This document shows positions 48,130-57,123 of a DNA stretch of 64,000 bases, one piece after another. Source of the stretch: Caulobacteraceae bacterium (GTDB lineage: Bacteria; Pseudomonadota; Alphaproteobacteria; Caulobacterales; Caulobacteraceae); NCBI GenBank assembly GCA_019695035.1, contig JAIBAU010000012.1:1-64000 (forward strand), in the 5' to 3' direction. Under the pieces are notes generated by a model. It was not told the DNA's origin and searched no databases. It worked only from the letters and a program-made list of their open reading frames with translations. Positions within the stretch are counted from its first letter, which is position 1; each line of letters opens with the position of its first letter. The position numbers and the translations under genes are program-made.

Positions 48130-48143
48130 CCGGTCTTCCCTCC

Positions 48144-48929
48144 ATGCGGCGGACCGGCGGCCGGATCACCTTCGCCCTGATCCTGGCCGCCGGCCTTGCC
48201 ATGCCCTCGGACGCCGCGCCCCGGCCGGGACCGCAGGACCTCGCCCGCGCCTATCCGCAGTCGATCGCGCGGGTGGGGGACGGCAAGGTCGTCATGCGCA
48301 ACGGCCAGGTGTTCGCAATCTCCGACGGAGTCAGCGGCAAGTCTGACGAGCGGCGGCTCAACGCACCTGACATCGACGACATGTTCTTCGAGGCCTACGT
48401 CCAGGGTCCGCCGGCACGCCCTCCTTCCGGCGAGCCCGGCCGAGCGCGCTACGAACCCTTGTTCAACGCAATGTACGGCGACTGCTCCCGCGGGGGCGTG
48501 CGGCTGCGCCGGGTCGCCTGGATGCCGCACCGGCACGGGGGGACGGTCCTGTTCGCGACGGCCAACGGGGCGGATCGCGCCCTTGAGGCGGTGGTGCGCG
48601 ACCTCGAGAGGCTGCCGCCCGACATGACCCGTTTCCTGGTCCCGGCCGGCGGGACCTACAACTGCCGCAAGATCCAGGGCACGCCGCGCCGCTCGATGCA
48701 CGCCTACGGCGCGGCGATCGACATCTCCACGCGCTATTCGGACTACTGGATGTGGTCTGGCGGCGAAGGCGCGGCCTGGCGCAACCGCATTCCCATGGAG
48801 GTGGTGGAAGCCTTCGAACGGCACGGCTTCATCTGGGGCGGCAAGTGGCGACACTTCGACACCATGCACTTCGAGTACCGACCCGAACTGTTGCCGGCGC
48901 AACGGCGCCAGGATCCGGCGGCTCCCTAG
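48144..48929 (+). CDS. M15-type peptidase (D-Ala-D-Ala carboxypeptidase-like)
   Basis: 261 aa. Signal peptide to about 25 (PSDAA). Peptidase_M15_4-like zinc motif SMHAYGAAIDI, then RHGFIWGGKWRHFDTMHFEY with the second zinc histidine. 14 nt after paralogue 2, so the three genes form one operon, perhaps acting on peptidoglycan. Confidence 0.85.
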   Translation: MRRTGGRITFALILAAGLAMPSDAAPRPGPQDLARAYPQSIARVGDGKVVMRNGQVFAISDGVSGKSDERRLNAPDIDDMFFEAYVQGPPARPPSGEPGRARYEPLFNAMYGDCSRGGVRLRRVAWMPHRHGGTVLFATANGADRALEAVVRDLERLPPDMTRFLVPAGGTYNCRKIQGTPRRSMHAYGAAIDISTRYSDYWMWSGGEGAAWRNRIPMEVVEAFERHGFIWGGKWRHFDTMHFEYRPELLPAQRRQDPAAP

Positions 48930-49696
48930 CTCGGGCGGGTCGCCCGCCAGGCGACATAGGCCGCAACGACCAGGATAAGGCCCGCGAAGAGCTTGCGGCC
49001 GAACGCAGCGCGCTGACCCAGCGCCCTGGCCACCGGCAAGCCCGCAACCGTGCCCAGGCCCCCCCCCGCGACCATGGCTCCGACAATGGGCCAGTCGACC
49101 ATGCCAGACACCGCATAGTTCGCCGATGTCGCCGCCCCGAACAGGGCCACGCTCAGCAGCGACGAGGCCTGGGCGTTCGCCAGCGTCATGCCCGCCGCCA
49201 GCATCAATCCCGGCACGATCAGGAAGCCGCCGCCGATCCCGAAGAAGCCCGCCGCAAAGCCTGTCGCCAGGCCGACGGGCGCCAACCTGAGCACCAGGCG
49301 GCGGTCAAGGACGACGGCCGGGTCGCCTTCGCTGCCGGGCTTCCGGAACATGGAAAGCGCTATGGCCGCCATGGCCAGGGCGAACCAAAGCAGCAGGCTG
49401 TGGCCATCGACACGCTTGGCCAGCGTGGAGCCGGCCACCGAACCGGCCAGCCCGGCCGCACCGAAGACCAGGGCGCACGGCCATTTCACCCGCCCCGCCC
49501 GGGCATGACCGGCGAGGCCCACGGCGGCGTTGACCGCTACGCCGGCCGCGGAGGTTCCGATCGCGACATGGGGGTCCCTTACGCCGACGAGATAGAGCAA
49601 CAGGGGTGCGGCCAGCACCGATCCGCCGCCCCCGAAGACAGCCAGGAAAAGGCCGACCAGGCCGCCGCTGAGGGCGGCAAGCAGGAGGCTCAGCAT
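48926..49696 (-). CDS. TauE/SafE sulfite exporter family protein
   Basis: 256 aa, about eight helices, with internal repeat GGxxxVPxL-type segments (FGGGGSVLAAPLLLYLVG and FGIGGGFLIVPGLM). Family exports sulfite or related organosulfur anions. Third gene of the bigR operon after rhodanese; its product would remove the sulfite produced by Blh. Confidence 0.92.
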   Translation of the reverse strand: MLSLLLAALSGGLVGLFLAVFGGGGSVLAAPLLLYLVGVRDPHVAIGTSAAGVAVNAAVGLAGHARAGRVKWPCALVFGAAGLAGSVAGSTLAKRVDGHSLLLWFALAMAAIALSMFRKPGSEGDPAVVLDRRLVLRLAPVGLATGFAAGFFGIGGGFLIVPGLMLAAGMTLANAQASSLLSVALFGAATSANYAVSGMVDWPIVGAMVAGGGLGTVAGLPVARALGQRAAFGRKLFAGLILVVAAYVAWRATRPS

Positions 49697-49699
49697 TTG

Positions 49700-50233
49700 T
49701 CAGACGGCCCGGAGGCGGTTCCACGGCGCGAGCGCCAGAAGCTTGGCCATGCCGCAGAAGCCCGTCGCGCCGGCCACCGTCAGGCCTGCGCCCACGAAGG
49801 CCGCGAGCGCATACCAGTAGGGATGAACGAGAGCGCCGAGCGCGATGCCGGCAAGCACCAGTGATCCGGCGCCGATCTGGACCTGACGCATGATTTCGAG
49901 CGGCGCCTTGGCGTCCGCGACGGTGGCCAGGCCGGCCGCCTTCCATGCTTCGAGACCGCCCTCCATTACCCAGGCGGGGCCTTCGATCCGCGCCGAGAGG
50001 CGGCTGCAATTGACGGCTGTGCGATGGCCGGTCCGGCACATGAAAATGACGTCGCGGTCCGGTTCGAGCTTCAGGTGGGAGGTTTCGAAGACGGAGAGCG
50101 GCGCGGCGATCGCGCCTTTCACATGCTCGCGCGCAAACTCGTCGGGTTCGCGGATGTCGACGAGCACGGCGCTTCCATCGCGAAGTCGCGCCGCGATCTC
50201 GGCGGGGGATACCGGGGTCAGTACTGAGGTCAT
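49700..50233 (-). CDS. Rhodanese-DUF2892 fusion protein (YgaP-like)
   Basis: 177 aa. Rhodanese domain (1-110) with catalytic Cys in FMCRTGHRT, then a DUF2892 region with two membrane helices (about 122-142 and 145-165). Transfers sulfane sulfur; the helices tether it to the membrane. 3 nt before the TauE gene. Confidence 0.93.
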   Translation of the reverse strand: MTSVLTPVSPAEIAARLRDGSAVLVDIREPDEFAREHVKGAIAAPLSVFETSHLKLEPDRDVIFMCRTGHRTAVNCSRLSARIEGPAWVMEGGLEAWKAAGLATVADAKAPLEIMRQVQIGAGSLVLAGIALGALVHPYWYALAAFVGAGLTVAGATGFCGMAKLLALAPWNRLRAV

Positions 50234-50241
50234 GGGTCAGC

Positions 50242-50568
50242 CTATGGGGAGGGATCGGCCGGGCAGTAGATTTCGGCCAGGGTGGCGATCACCCGCACAG
50301 TCGCCTCGTCCGCGATCCGGTAGGAGATCGTCTGTCCTTCGCGGCGAGCGCTCACCAGACCTTCTTCGCGTAGCACTGCAAGGTGCTGCGAGAGGGCCGA
50401 TTGCGACAGGCCGACAAGCGGCTGCAGCGCGCCGACCGCCAGTTCGCGGTGGCCAAGCTGGCAGAGGATCATCAGGCGCCGTTCGTTGGACAGGGCTTTC
50501 AGCAGGCGCGCGGCGTCTCGGGCGCTGCTTTCGAACCGGGCGAAGTCGATCTGTGTCAGGTCGATCAT
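50242..50568 (-). CDS. bigR: ArsR-family persulfide sensor BigR/SqrR
   Basis: 108 aa. Winged helix with LSNERRLMILCQL and SQSALSQHLAVLREEGLV. Cys36 and Cys102 (EIYCPAD) match the redox pair whose polysulfide bridge relieves repression in BigR/SqrR. Represses the divergent operon via the site at 50581. First gene of bigR-rhodanese-tauE. Confidence 0.93.
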   Translation of the reverse strand: MIDLTQIDFARFESSARDAARLLKALSNERRLMILCQLGHRELAVGALQPLVGLSQSALSQHLAVLREEGLVSARREGQTISYRIADEATVRVIATLAEIYCPADPSP

Positions 50569-50580
50569 GGCTCAAATATA

Positions 50581-50600
50581 TTAGCAGTTGCTAAATTAGC
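50581..50600. promoter_or_regulatory. BigR operator
   Basis: TTAGCA-GT-TGCTAA palindrome (50581-50594) followed by another TTAGC half (50596), in the 74-nt AT-rich gap between bigR and blh; matches the described BigR box type (TTAGCAATTGCTAA-like). Confidence 0.85.
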
Positions 50601-50642
50601 AAGACCTAATATGTATGGCTTCACCGTAGAGGAGCCTCCCCC

Positions 50643-51518
50643 ATGTCCACGTCTGCGAAACCCCAGGTCAGAGCCTTCTTCGACCAGGCCACCCACACCG
50701 TCACCTACCTCGTTTCGGACCCCGACACCGGCATGGCCGCCGTGATCGACCCCGTGCTGGACTATGACCCCGCCGCAGCCCGGACCGCCACTCGATCCGC
50801 GAACCTCGTGCTGGCGGAGATCAGCGCCGGAGAACTCGAGCTTGCATGGATTCTCGAAACCCACGCCCATGCCGACCACCTGACGGCCGCCCACTACCTG
50901 CGCGAGGTCACCGGCGCCCCCGTCGTCATCGGCGCGGAGATTTCGCGCGTCCAGAAGACATTCGCCCCGTTGTTCCGGGCTGCTGACGTCCGCGCCGACG
51001 GCTCCGCCTTCGACAAGCTCGTGGCCGATGGCGATACCCTTCCCCTCGGCAATCTGACGATCGAGACGATCCACACGCCCGGACACACTCCGGCATGTGT
51101 GAGCTATCGCATCGGTGATGCAGTGTTCGTCGGCGACACCCTGTTCATGCCGGACTACGGCACCGCACGGGCCGACTTCCCCGGAGGGGACGCCCGCACG
51201 CTCTATCGCTCCATCCAGAAGATCCTGGCGCTGCCGCCGGAGACCCGGGTGTTCGTCGGCCACGATTATCTTCCCAGGGCGGGGCGCACCGAATTCGCGT
51301 GGGAGTCCACGGTCGCGGAAGAGCGCGCCCTCAACATCCATGTCGGAGACGAGCGCAGCGAGGACGCATTCGTCAGCTTGCGCCAGGCGCGAGACGCCTC
51401 GCTCGGCGCTCCGGATCTGATCCTGCCCTCGCTACAGGTGAATATTCGCGCGGGCGCCTTGCCCCCGCCGGCCCCCGACGGTCGGCGCTACCTGTCCCTG
51501 CCGCTGGACACGATCTAG
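50643..51518 (+). CDS. blh: Persulfide dioxygenase-like hydrolase Blh, copy 2
   Basis: 291 aa MBL-fold, with ETHAHADHLTAAHYL, HTPGHTPACVSYRIGDAVFVGDTLF, and GHDYL, as in ETHE1-like Blh. Divergent from bigR across the BigR site, as in Xylella and Agrobacterium. Oxidises persulfide to sulfite, which TauE could export. Resembles copy 1 at 33089. Confidence 0.94.
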   Translation: MSTSAKPQVRAFFDQATHTVTYLVSDPDTGMAAVIDPVLDYDPAAARTATRSANLVLAEISAGELELAWILETHAHADHLTAAHYLREVTGAPVVIGAEISRVQKTFAPLFRAADVRADGSAFDKLVADGDTLPLGNLTIETIHTPGHTPACVSYRIGDAVFVGDTLFMPDYGTARADFPGGDARTLYRSIQKILALPPETRVFVGHDYLPRAGRTEFAWESTVAEERALNIHVGDERSEDAFVSLRQARDASLGAPDLILPSLQVNIRAGALPPPAPDGRRYLSLPLDTI

Positions 51519-51536
51519 CCGCTCCGCGGGGAGCGG
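51519..51536. terminator. Short hairpin between blh and thiolase genes
   Basis: CCGCTCC-GCGG-GGAGCGG; no T tract, so terminator activity is uncertain. Confidence 0.35.
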
Positions 51537-51543
51537 GCCGGAC

Positions 51544-52731
51544 CTAGACGAGTTCGACCGCCATGGCTGTGGCCTCGCCGCCGCCGATGCAAAGCGAAGC
51601 CAGGCCCTTCTTCTTGCCCTGGGCCTGCAGGGCGCCGAGCAGGGTGGCCAGCACGCGCGCGCCGGAGGCTCCGATCGGATGGCCGAGCGCGCAGGCGCCG
51701 CCGTTCACGTTGAGCTTCTCGCGCGGGATGTTCAGGTCCCGCATGGCGATCATGGCCACCACGGCGAAGGCCTCGTTGACCTCGAACAGATCAACGTCGT
51801 CGACCGACCAGCCGGCCTTGTCGAGCGCCTTCTTCATGGCCGGGACGGGCGCGGTGGTGAACTTGCCGGGCTCATGGGCGTGGGCGGCGTAGGACACCAC
51901 CTTGGCCACCACGGGAAGGCCCAAGGTCTTCGCCGTGGACTCGCGCATCATCACCAGCGCGGCGGCGCCGTCCGAGATCGACGAGGCGTTGGCCGCGGTG
52001 ATGGTGCCGTCCTTGGCGAAGGCGGGCTTCAGCGAAGGGATCTTGGACGGGTCGGCCTTAAGAGGCTGCTCGTCGTGGGTGATGGTCTCTTCCCCCTTGC
52101 GGGTCTTGATGGTGACCGGCGTCACCTCGCGATCGAAAGCGCCGGACTCGATCGCCCTCTTGGCGCGCGAGAGGCTCTCGATGGCGTACTCGTCCTGCGC
52201 TTCGCGGGTGAACTGGTATTCCCGCGCCGCGTCCTCGGCGAAGGCGCCCATCAGCTTGCCGGGGGTGTAGGCGTCCTCCAGCCCGTCCAGGTACATGGAG
52301 TCCGAAATCACGTCGTGGCCGATGCGGGCTCCGCCCCGGTGCTTGGCCATGACGTAGGGGGCGTTCGTCATGGACTCCATGCCGCCCGCCACGATCACAT
52401 CGGCCGAGCCGGCCGCCAGTGCGTCGGCGGCCATCATCGCCGCCTGCATGCCTGAGCCGCACATCTTGTTGACGGTGGTGGCCTCTACGTTCAGGGGCAG
52501 GCCCGCGCCGAGGGCCGCCTGGCGCGCGGGGGCCTGGCCGAGGCCGGCGGGCAGCACGCACCCCATGAAGATCTGGTCGACCCTGTCGCCTTCGATGCCG
52601 GCGCGCTCGATCGCGGCCTTGACCGCCGCGGCGCCCAGCTCGGTCGACTTCGCGCCGGCCAGAACGCCCTGGAAGCCGCCCATCGGCGTGCGGGCGTAGG
52701 AAACGATGACGACGGGGTCTTGAGCGGCCAT
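51544..52731 (-). CDS. Acetyl-CoA C-acetyltransferase (thiolase)
   Basis: 395 aa type II thiolase. Nucleophile Cys91 in VNKMCGSGM, GHPIGASGAR histidine, and C-terminal base Cys in LCIGGGEA. Interconverts acetoacetyl-CoA and two acetyl-CoA. The window has no phaB or bktB neighbour, so a role in PHB or in fatty-acid/ketone breakdown cannot be separated. Confidence 0.95.
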   Translation of the reverse strand: MAAQDPVVIVSYARTPMGGFQGVLAGAKSTELGAAAVKAAIERAGIEGDRVDQIFMGCVLPAGLGQAPARQAALGAGLPLNVEATTVNKMCGSGMQAAMMAADALAAGSADVIVAGGMESMTNAPYVMAKHRGGARIGHDVISDSMYLDGLEDAYTPGKLMGAFAEDAAREYQFTREAQDEYAIESLSRAKRAIESGAFDREVTPVTIKTRKGEETITHDEQPLKADPSKIPSLKPAFAKDGTITAANASSISDGAAALVMMRESTAKTLGLPVVAKVVSYAAHAHEPGKFTTAPVPAMKKALDKAGWSVDDVDLFEVNEAFAVVAMIAMRDLNIPREKLNVNGGACALGHPIGASGARVLATLLGALQAQGKKKGLASLCIGGGEATAMAVELV

Positions 52732-52771
52732 GGAGAGGGCTCCGGAACGAGGTCTGGGTGTGGCGGGGTGT

Positions 52772-53644
52772 CTAGCCCCGGCTGATCATCTTGCGCAACT
52801 GCCGGGCGGCCGCGATGGGCGCGCCGTCGGGGGCCAGGGCGACGCCGTCTTCCAGCGCCCAGCCGTCGGAGACGTCATGACTCTGGAATTCGAAATAGGC
52901 CCAGCCTTCCGGCGAGGTCTCCGGCGTCAGAGTGTGGAAGAGGTCGTAGCGAAGATCGACCGACGTCGCGAGGGTCGGCCCCAGCACCATGAAATAGTTG
53001 GGGAACACGGCGTCCAGCAGGAAGGCGAGACGAAGGTCGTCGAGCGGCCTTCCGTCCCGGAGTCGCATCCAGACCCGTACGATCGGCTCGGCGTGGTTTC
53101 CCCAGCCCTTGAAGTCCATGGCGAAGCGGTACTCGACCCACCGCGTGAACCAGGGCACGCCCTCCCCAAGGGGGCCCTGGCTCTCGATGGCCGCCAGAGG
53201 CCGCGCCGGCGTCACCTGCTCGATCGGCCGCAGGCGTGGGCCCGGGCCGTCGCGACCGAAGGTCAGTCCTGCCACCAAGGCGGCGCGGCTGCCCTGGGCG
53301 GCGCGCACCTCCGCGAAGAGGGTCGAGCGCCCGCCGCGCAGGCTCTCGCCGGTGAAGCGCACGGGCTCGTCGAAACGCGCGCCCGCCAGATACTGCACCG
53401 TCAGGGTCCGCAGGGCGCTTTCCACGCCGAGGGTGACCCGCGCCGCTCTCACGGCCAGGGCCGCCATCAACCCGCCGAACGGGGCGCCCCGGGCGGGGTC
53501 CATGGTGACAGGCGCATTGGACAGGCTCTGCGGCACGACCGCGCTTACCGAGCCCTCGCCGGCGGGCTGGACTGCCAGCACCTGATCCAGATCGAAGGTC
53601 GAAAAATCAGCCCGCTCAAGCGCTTCGGCGTTCGGCAAATTCAT
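52772..53644 (-). CDS. Acyl-CoA thioesterase-like double-hotdog protein
   Basis: 290 aa. N-terminal hotdog with PARGAPFGGLMAALAVRA and C-terminal hotdog with WGNHAEPIVRVWMR and FLLDAVFPNYF. Likely hydrolyses acyl-CoA; 40 nt before the thiolase gene on the same strand, so possibly co-transcribed. Substrate unknown. Confidence 0.88.
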   Translation of the reverse strand: MNLPNAEALERADFSTFDLDQVLAVQPAGEGSVSAVVPQSLSNAPVTMDPARGAPFGGLMAALAVRAARVTLGVESALRTLTVQYLAGARFDEPVRFTGESLRGGRSTLFAEVRAAQGSRAALVAGLTFGRDGPGPRLRPIEQVTPARPLAAIESQGPLGEGVPWFTRWVEYRFAMDFKGWGNHAEPIVRVWMRLRDGRPLDDLRLAFLLDAVFPNYFMVLGPTLATSVDLRYDLFHTLTPETSPEGWAYFEFQSHDVSDGWALEDGVALAPDGAPIAAARQLRKMISRG

Positions 53645-53733
53645 GCTTACTCCGTTTCGATTGACAACTTAGTCGTTCCGTGCGGAAAAGCAACGGACTT
53701 GCAATTGCCCTGACCTAGGGTCACCTTTCGCCC

Positions 53734-54231
53734 ATGGGACGCACCGCTGACTACTCAAAACAGAGCTGCTCCATCGCCGCGGCGCTGGAAGTGATCGGCG
53801 ATCCGTGGACGCTGCTGGTGATCCGCGACGCCTTTTCGGGCCTGTCGCGCTTCGAACAGTGGCAGGAGCACCTGGGCGTCGCCCGCAACGTTCTGGCCGC
53901 GCGCCTGAAGACCCTGGTCGCCCACGGCATTCTCGAGCCGCGCGTCTATTCCGAACGCCCGCTGCGGCACGAATATGTGCTGACCAAGAAGGGCAAGGAT
54001 CTCTACGCCGTGCTCCTGACGCTGCACGGCTGGGGCTCCAAGTACATGTACGGAGACGGGGCCGGGGTGGCCATCATCCACAAGGCCTGCGGCAACCTGC
54101 TGGACCCGGGCCTCGCCTGCAACTGCTGCGGCGAGAAGGTCGAGCGTCGCGACATCGAGCTGGTCAAGCGGCCGGGCAAGCCGGTCGGCGAGATCATGGC
54201 CGAGCTGCGCGCCAAGGAAGAGGCGGCGTGA
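53734..54231 (+). CDS. HxlR-family regulator
   Basis: 165 aa. MarR-like winged helix: SIAAALEVIGDPWTLLVIRDAFSGLSRF and typical HGILEPRVYSERPLRHEY. Cys13 near the start matches the redox-sensing Cys found in some relatives. A cysteine-rich tail near 120-140 (KACGNLL, ACNCCGEK) could bind a metal, unusual for the family. Stop overlaps the GST start by 4 nt. Confidence 0.92.
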   Translation: MGRTADYSKQSCSIAAALEVIGDPWTLLVIRDAFSGLSRFEQWQEHLGVARNVLAARLKTLVAHGILEPRVYSERPLRHEYVLTKKGKDLYAVLLTLHGWGSKYMYGDGAGVAIIHKACGNLLDPGLACNCCGEKVERRDIELVKRPGKPVGEIMAELRAKEEAA

Positions 54232-54986
54232 CAGCGTCCGCGGGGGCGCCGGTCCTCATCGGCAATCCCGTTTCACCCTACGTACGCAAGGTGCTGGTCG
54301 CCTGCGCCCTGAAAGGGCTTGAGCCCGAACTCGACCCGATCGTCCCGTTCATGGGATCGGACGACTTCACGGCGGTCAGCCCGCTGCGCCGTGTGCCGGT
54401 GTGGATCGACGACCAGGTCACCCTGCCCGATTCCAGCGCCATCCTCGAATACCTCGACGACCGCTACCCCGACCCGCCGCTGAAGCCCGACGCCCCCGGG
54501 GATCGGGCCCGGGCCCGGTGGCTGGAGGAGTACGCCGACACCCGCATGGGCGACGTGTTCATCTGGCGCCTGTTCTATCAGACCATCCTGCGGCCCTTCG
54601 TCTGGCGCGAGGAGACCGATCAGGCGGTCGTCGCGCACGCTCGCGAGGTCGAGGGTCCGGAAATCTTCGACTACCTTGAAGGCCAGCTTCCCGCCGAAGG
54701 CTTCCTGTTCGGGCGGCTGAGCAGCGCCGATATCGCCATCGCCGTGCACTTCGCAAACGCCCGCTGGTCTCGTTTCGAACCTGATCCGGCGCGTTGGCCC
54801 AGGCTCGTCGCCTGGCTCGAGAAGATGGATCGGGAGACCCCGCTCGGGCCTCTCAATCGCACTGGCTCGAAGGTGCTGAAGACCCCGCCGGCGGACCACC
54901 GCGCCCTCCTCCCGACGTTGGGGTTGGGAATCAGCGCCCGCACCTGGGGCGGCAGGACGGCCCGGCGCGGGGTCTTCGGGATCTAG
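54228..54986 (+). CDS. Glutathione S-transferase family protein
   Basis: 252 aa from GTG at 54228. Thioredoxin-like domain (8-90) with NPVSPYVRKVLVACALKG and VPVWIDD, PDSSAILEYLDDRYP; helical C-terminal domain with SSADIAIAVHF. Probably regulated by the coupled HxlR gene and linked to detoxification. The last 35 residues are a Gly/Arg-rich extension. Confidence 0.92.
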   Translation: MTASAGAPVLIGNPVSPYVRKVLVACALKGLEPELDPIVPFMGSDDFTAVSPLRRVPVWIDDQVTLPDSSAILEYLDDRYPDPPLKPDAPGDRARARWLEEYADTRMGDVFIWRLFYQTILRPFVWREETDQAVVAHAREVEGPEIFDYLEGQLPAEGFLFGRLSSADIAIAVHFANARWSRFEPDPARWPRLVAWLEKMDRETPLGPLNRTGSKVLKTPPADHRALLPTLGLGISARTWGGRTARRGVFGI

Positions 54987-54989
54987 GCC

Positions 54990-55826
54990 CTAGAGGTTCG
55001 CGTCGCCCGGATCGGCCCGAACCGGGCCAAGGGTGACGTGATCGGTGCAGGGGGCGATGTCGTCGGCGATCTGGATGGCCTGGCTATTGCCCGGCGGCGT
55101 GGCCTGCAGCGTCGAGGCCGTGACGCAGGCCTTATCGGTCGCCTGGATGCCCGTGTAGGACACGAAGAAGACCGCCCGCGCGTGCGGCTGCAGCGCGACC
55201 TCCGAAGGCGGACCAGTCACGGGTCCGGCTTCCGACTGCACCACGGTGACCCCGTCCAGGGGCTTGCCATCGGCGTCGAGCCAGACCGCGGTCGGGTAGC
55301 CGTTCAGGGTGCAGGCCGTCGCGCTGTTGTTGATGAAGGCGTAGGTCACGTGCCGCTGGCCGGCCCCCGCGTCGGCGGCGATCTGCTTCAAGGACAGGTC
55401 GCCCGACTTGCAGGGGGACAGGCCGACCGGTGTCGGCGGGTTGGGTTGACCGACCCCCGGCGTCGGAGCCTTGCGGCAGACCGCGATGGGCGGTCCGCCG
55501 GCCGCCGCGCCCCCGGCCGAAGGCGACAGCGTTCCCTCCTCCCGGTCCGGATAGGCCTTGATCCACCATTCCCGCCCTGCCCCGACATAGCGGGATCCGG
55601 AAGCCGACTGGGCGAGCGTCAAGGTAAAGCTCTGGCCCGCGAAACCGACCACGGCGGTGCGGGCGTCGGGATAGGTCGCCGACAGAGTCCGGCCGCCGCC
55701 ACAGTCGTAGGAAACCTCGACCGGCCGGCCTTCGCTCGTTCCCGGCCCCGGCGCGGGGGCCGGCGGCTTTTCGCAAGCCGAAAGAGCCAGGGCGGCGATC
55801 AGGGTGGAGGCGGCGGCTGAACGCAT
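54990..55826 (-). CDS. Lipoprotein with MliC-like and DUF4232-like domains
   Basis: 278 aa. Lipobox LSAC (Cys18). First domain about 35-120 has VSYDCGGGRTLSATYPD and SGSRYVGAGREWW, resembling MliC-type inhibitors of c-type lysozyme, with two cysteines. After a Pro/Gly linker, a second domain about 135-278 resembles DUF4232 (FINNSATACTLNGYPTAVWLDADG). A two-domain arrangement not common to MliC. Function inferred. Confidence 0.68.
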   Translation of the reverse strand: MRSAAASTLIAALALSACEKPPAPAPGPGTSEGRPVEVSYDCGGGRTLSATYPDARTAVVGFAGQSFTLTLAQSASGSRYVGAGREWWIKAYPDREEGTLSPSAGGAAAGGPPIAVCRKAPTPGVGQPNPPTPVGLSPCKSGDLSLKQIAADAGAGQRHVTYAFINNSATACTLNGYPTAVWLDADGKPLDGVTVVQSEAGPVTGPPSEVALQPHARAVFFVSYTGIQATDKACVTASTLQATPPGNSQAIQIADDIAPCTDHVTLGPVRADPGDANL

Positions 55827-55872
55827 GGCGAAACTCCCGTTGGGCGGGAGGTAACCACGATCTGTCCGAGGG

Positions 55873-57087
55873 TTAAACCTTGGAAATCAGAGCGGTGGTT
55901 GAACGGATGAAGCCGCCGCCGAGCACCCGGTCCGCCGTCTCATGGTCGTAGAGCACGCAGGCCTGCCCCGGCGAAACGCCCTCCTCGCCCTCGTCGAACC
56001 GCACCACAGGCTCGCCCCCGTCCATCTCCAGGCGACCGGGCGTCGGCGGGCGGGTCGAGCGGACGCGGATGCGCACCGGCAGTCTCTCGCGCGCGGCCTC
56101 GGTCAGGCTGTCCTGGTCTCCCAGCCAGTTGACCTCTTCCAGCGTCAGCGACCGCGTCAGCAGCGCCTCGCGGGGGCCGACCACGACGCGGCGCGTCTCG
56201 GGCTCCAGCCGCACAACGAACAGGGGCTCGCCGACGGCGACGTTCAGCCCCCGCCGCTGGCCGACGGTGTAGCGCGTAATGCCCTGGTGCTCGCCCAGCA
56301 CCCGGCCGTCCAGATGCACGATCTCGCCGGGATCCCGCCCCTGGGGACGCAGCCTGTCGATGAGCGTGACGTAGTCCCCGTCCGGCACGAAGCAGATATC
56401 CTGGCTGTCGGGCTTGGACGCCACCTTCAGGCCCAGCTCCCGGCCCGCGCCCCGCACCTGCGGCTTCGGCAAGTCGGCGATCGGGAAGCGCAGGTAGTCG
56501 AGCTGCTCGCGGGTCGTGGCGAACAGGAAATAGGATTGATCCCGCGCGGGATCGAAGGCCCGGCGCAGCTCGGGTCCGCTGGGGCCGACGGCCCGCTTCA
56601 CGTAGTGTCCCGTCGCCAGGGCCTCGGCGCCCAGGTCGCGCGCCACCTGAAGCAGGTCGCGGAACTTGACCGTCTGGTTGCACCGGATGCACGGCACCGG
56701 CGTCTGGCCGCGCAGGTAGCTGTCGGCGAACTGGTCGATCACCGACTCCCGGAAGCGGCTCTCGTAGTCGAGAACGTAGTGCGGCACGCCCAGGGTCTCG
56801 GCGGCCAGCCGGGCATCGTGGATGTCCTGGCCTGCGCAGCAGGCCCCGGTCTTCTTCGCCGCGGCGCCGTGGTCGTACAACTGCAGCGTCACGCCCACGA
56901 CCTCGTAGCCGGCCGCGTGCACGAGGCCGGCGGTCACGGTGGAGTCCACGCCTCCGGACATGGCCACGACCACGCGGCTCCCCTTCGGCAGACCCACCGA
57001 GCGGCGCGCAGCCTCGATGGCCACGTCGAGGTCGACATGATCGATGGAGGGCACAGGGCAGACGGGCGCGTTCATGGTCCGCGCCAT
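55873..57087 (-). CDS. mnmA: tRNA 2-thiouridine(34) synthase MnmA
   Basis: 404 aa. PP-loop [10 protein letters not shown], catalytic cysteine pair ([13 protein letters not shown] and VPCIRCNQ), and the conserved [13 protein letters not shown]. Thiolates U34 of Glu/Gln/Lys tRNAs. ATG at 57087 or 57075 (four codons in) are both possible; neither has a clear binding site. Confidence 0.96.
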   Translation of the reverse strand: MARTMNAPVCPVPSIDHVDLDVAIEAARRSVGLPKGSRVVVAMSGGVDSTVTAGLVHAAGYEVVGVTLQLYDHGAAAKKTGACCAGQDIHDARLAAETLGVPHYVLDYESRFRESVIDQFADSYLRGQTPVPCIRCNQTVKFRDLLQVARDLGAEALATGHYVKRAVGPSGPELRRAFDPARDQSYFLFATTREQLDYLRFPIADLPKPQVRGAGRELGLKVASKPDSQDICFVPDGDYVTLIDRLRPQGRDPGEIVHLDGRVLGEHQGITRYTVGQRRGLNVAVGEPLFVVRLEPETRRVVVGPREALLTRSLTLEEVNWLGDQDSLTEAARERLPVRIRVRSTRPPTPGRLEMDGGEPVVRFDEGEEGVSPGQACVLYDHETADRVLGGGFIRSTTALISKV

Positions 57088-57123
57088 ATAGCGGCTAAGG
57101 CCGCCGATTTCGAGGCGCCGGCC

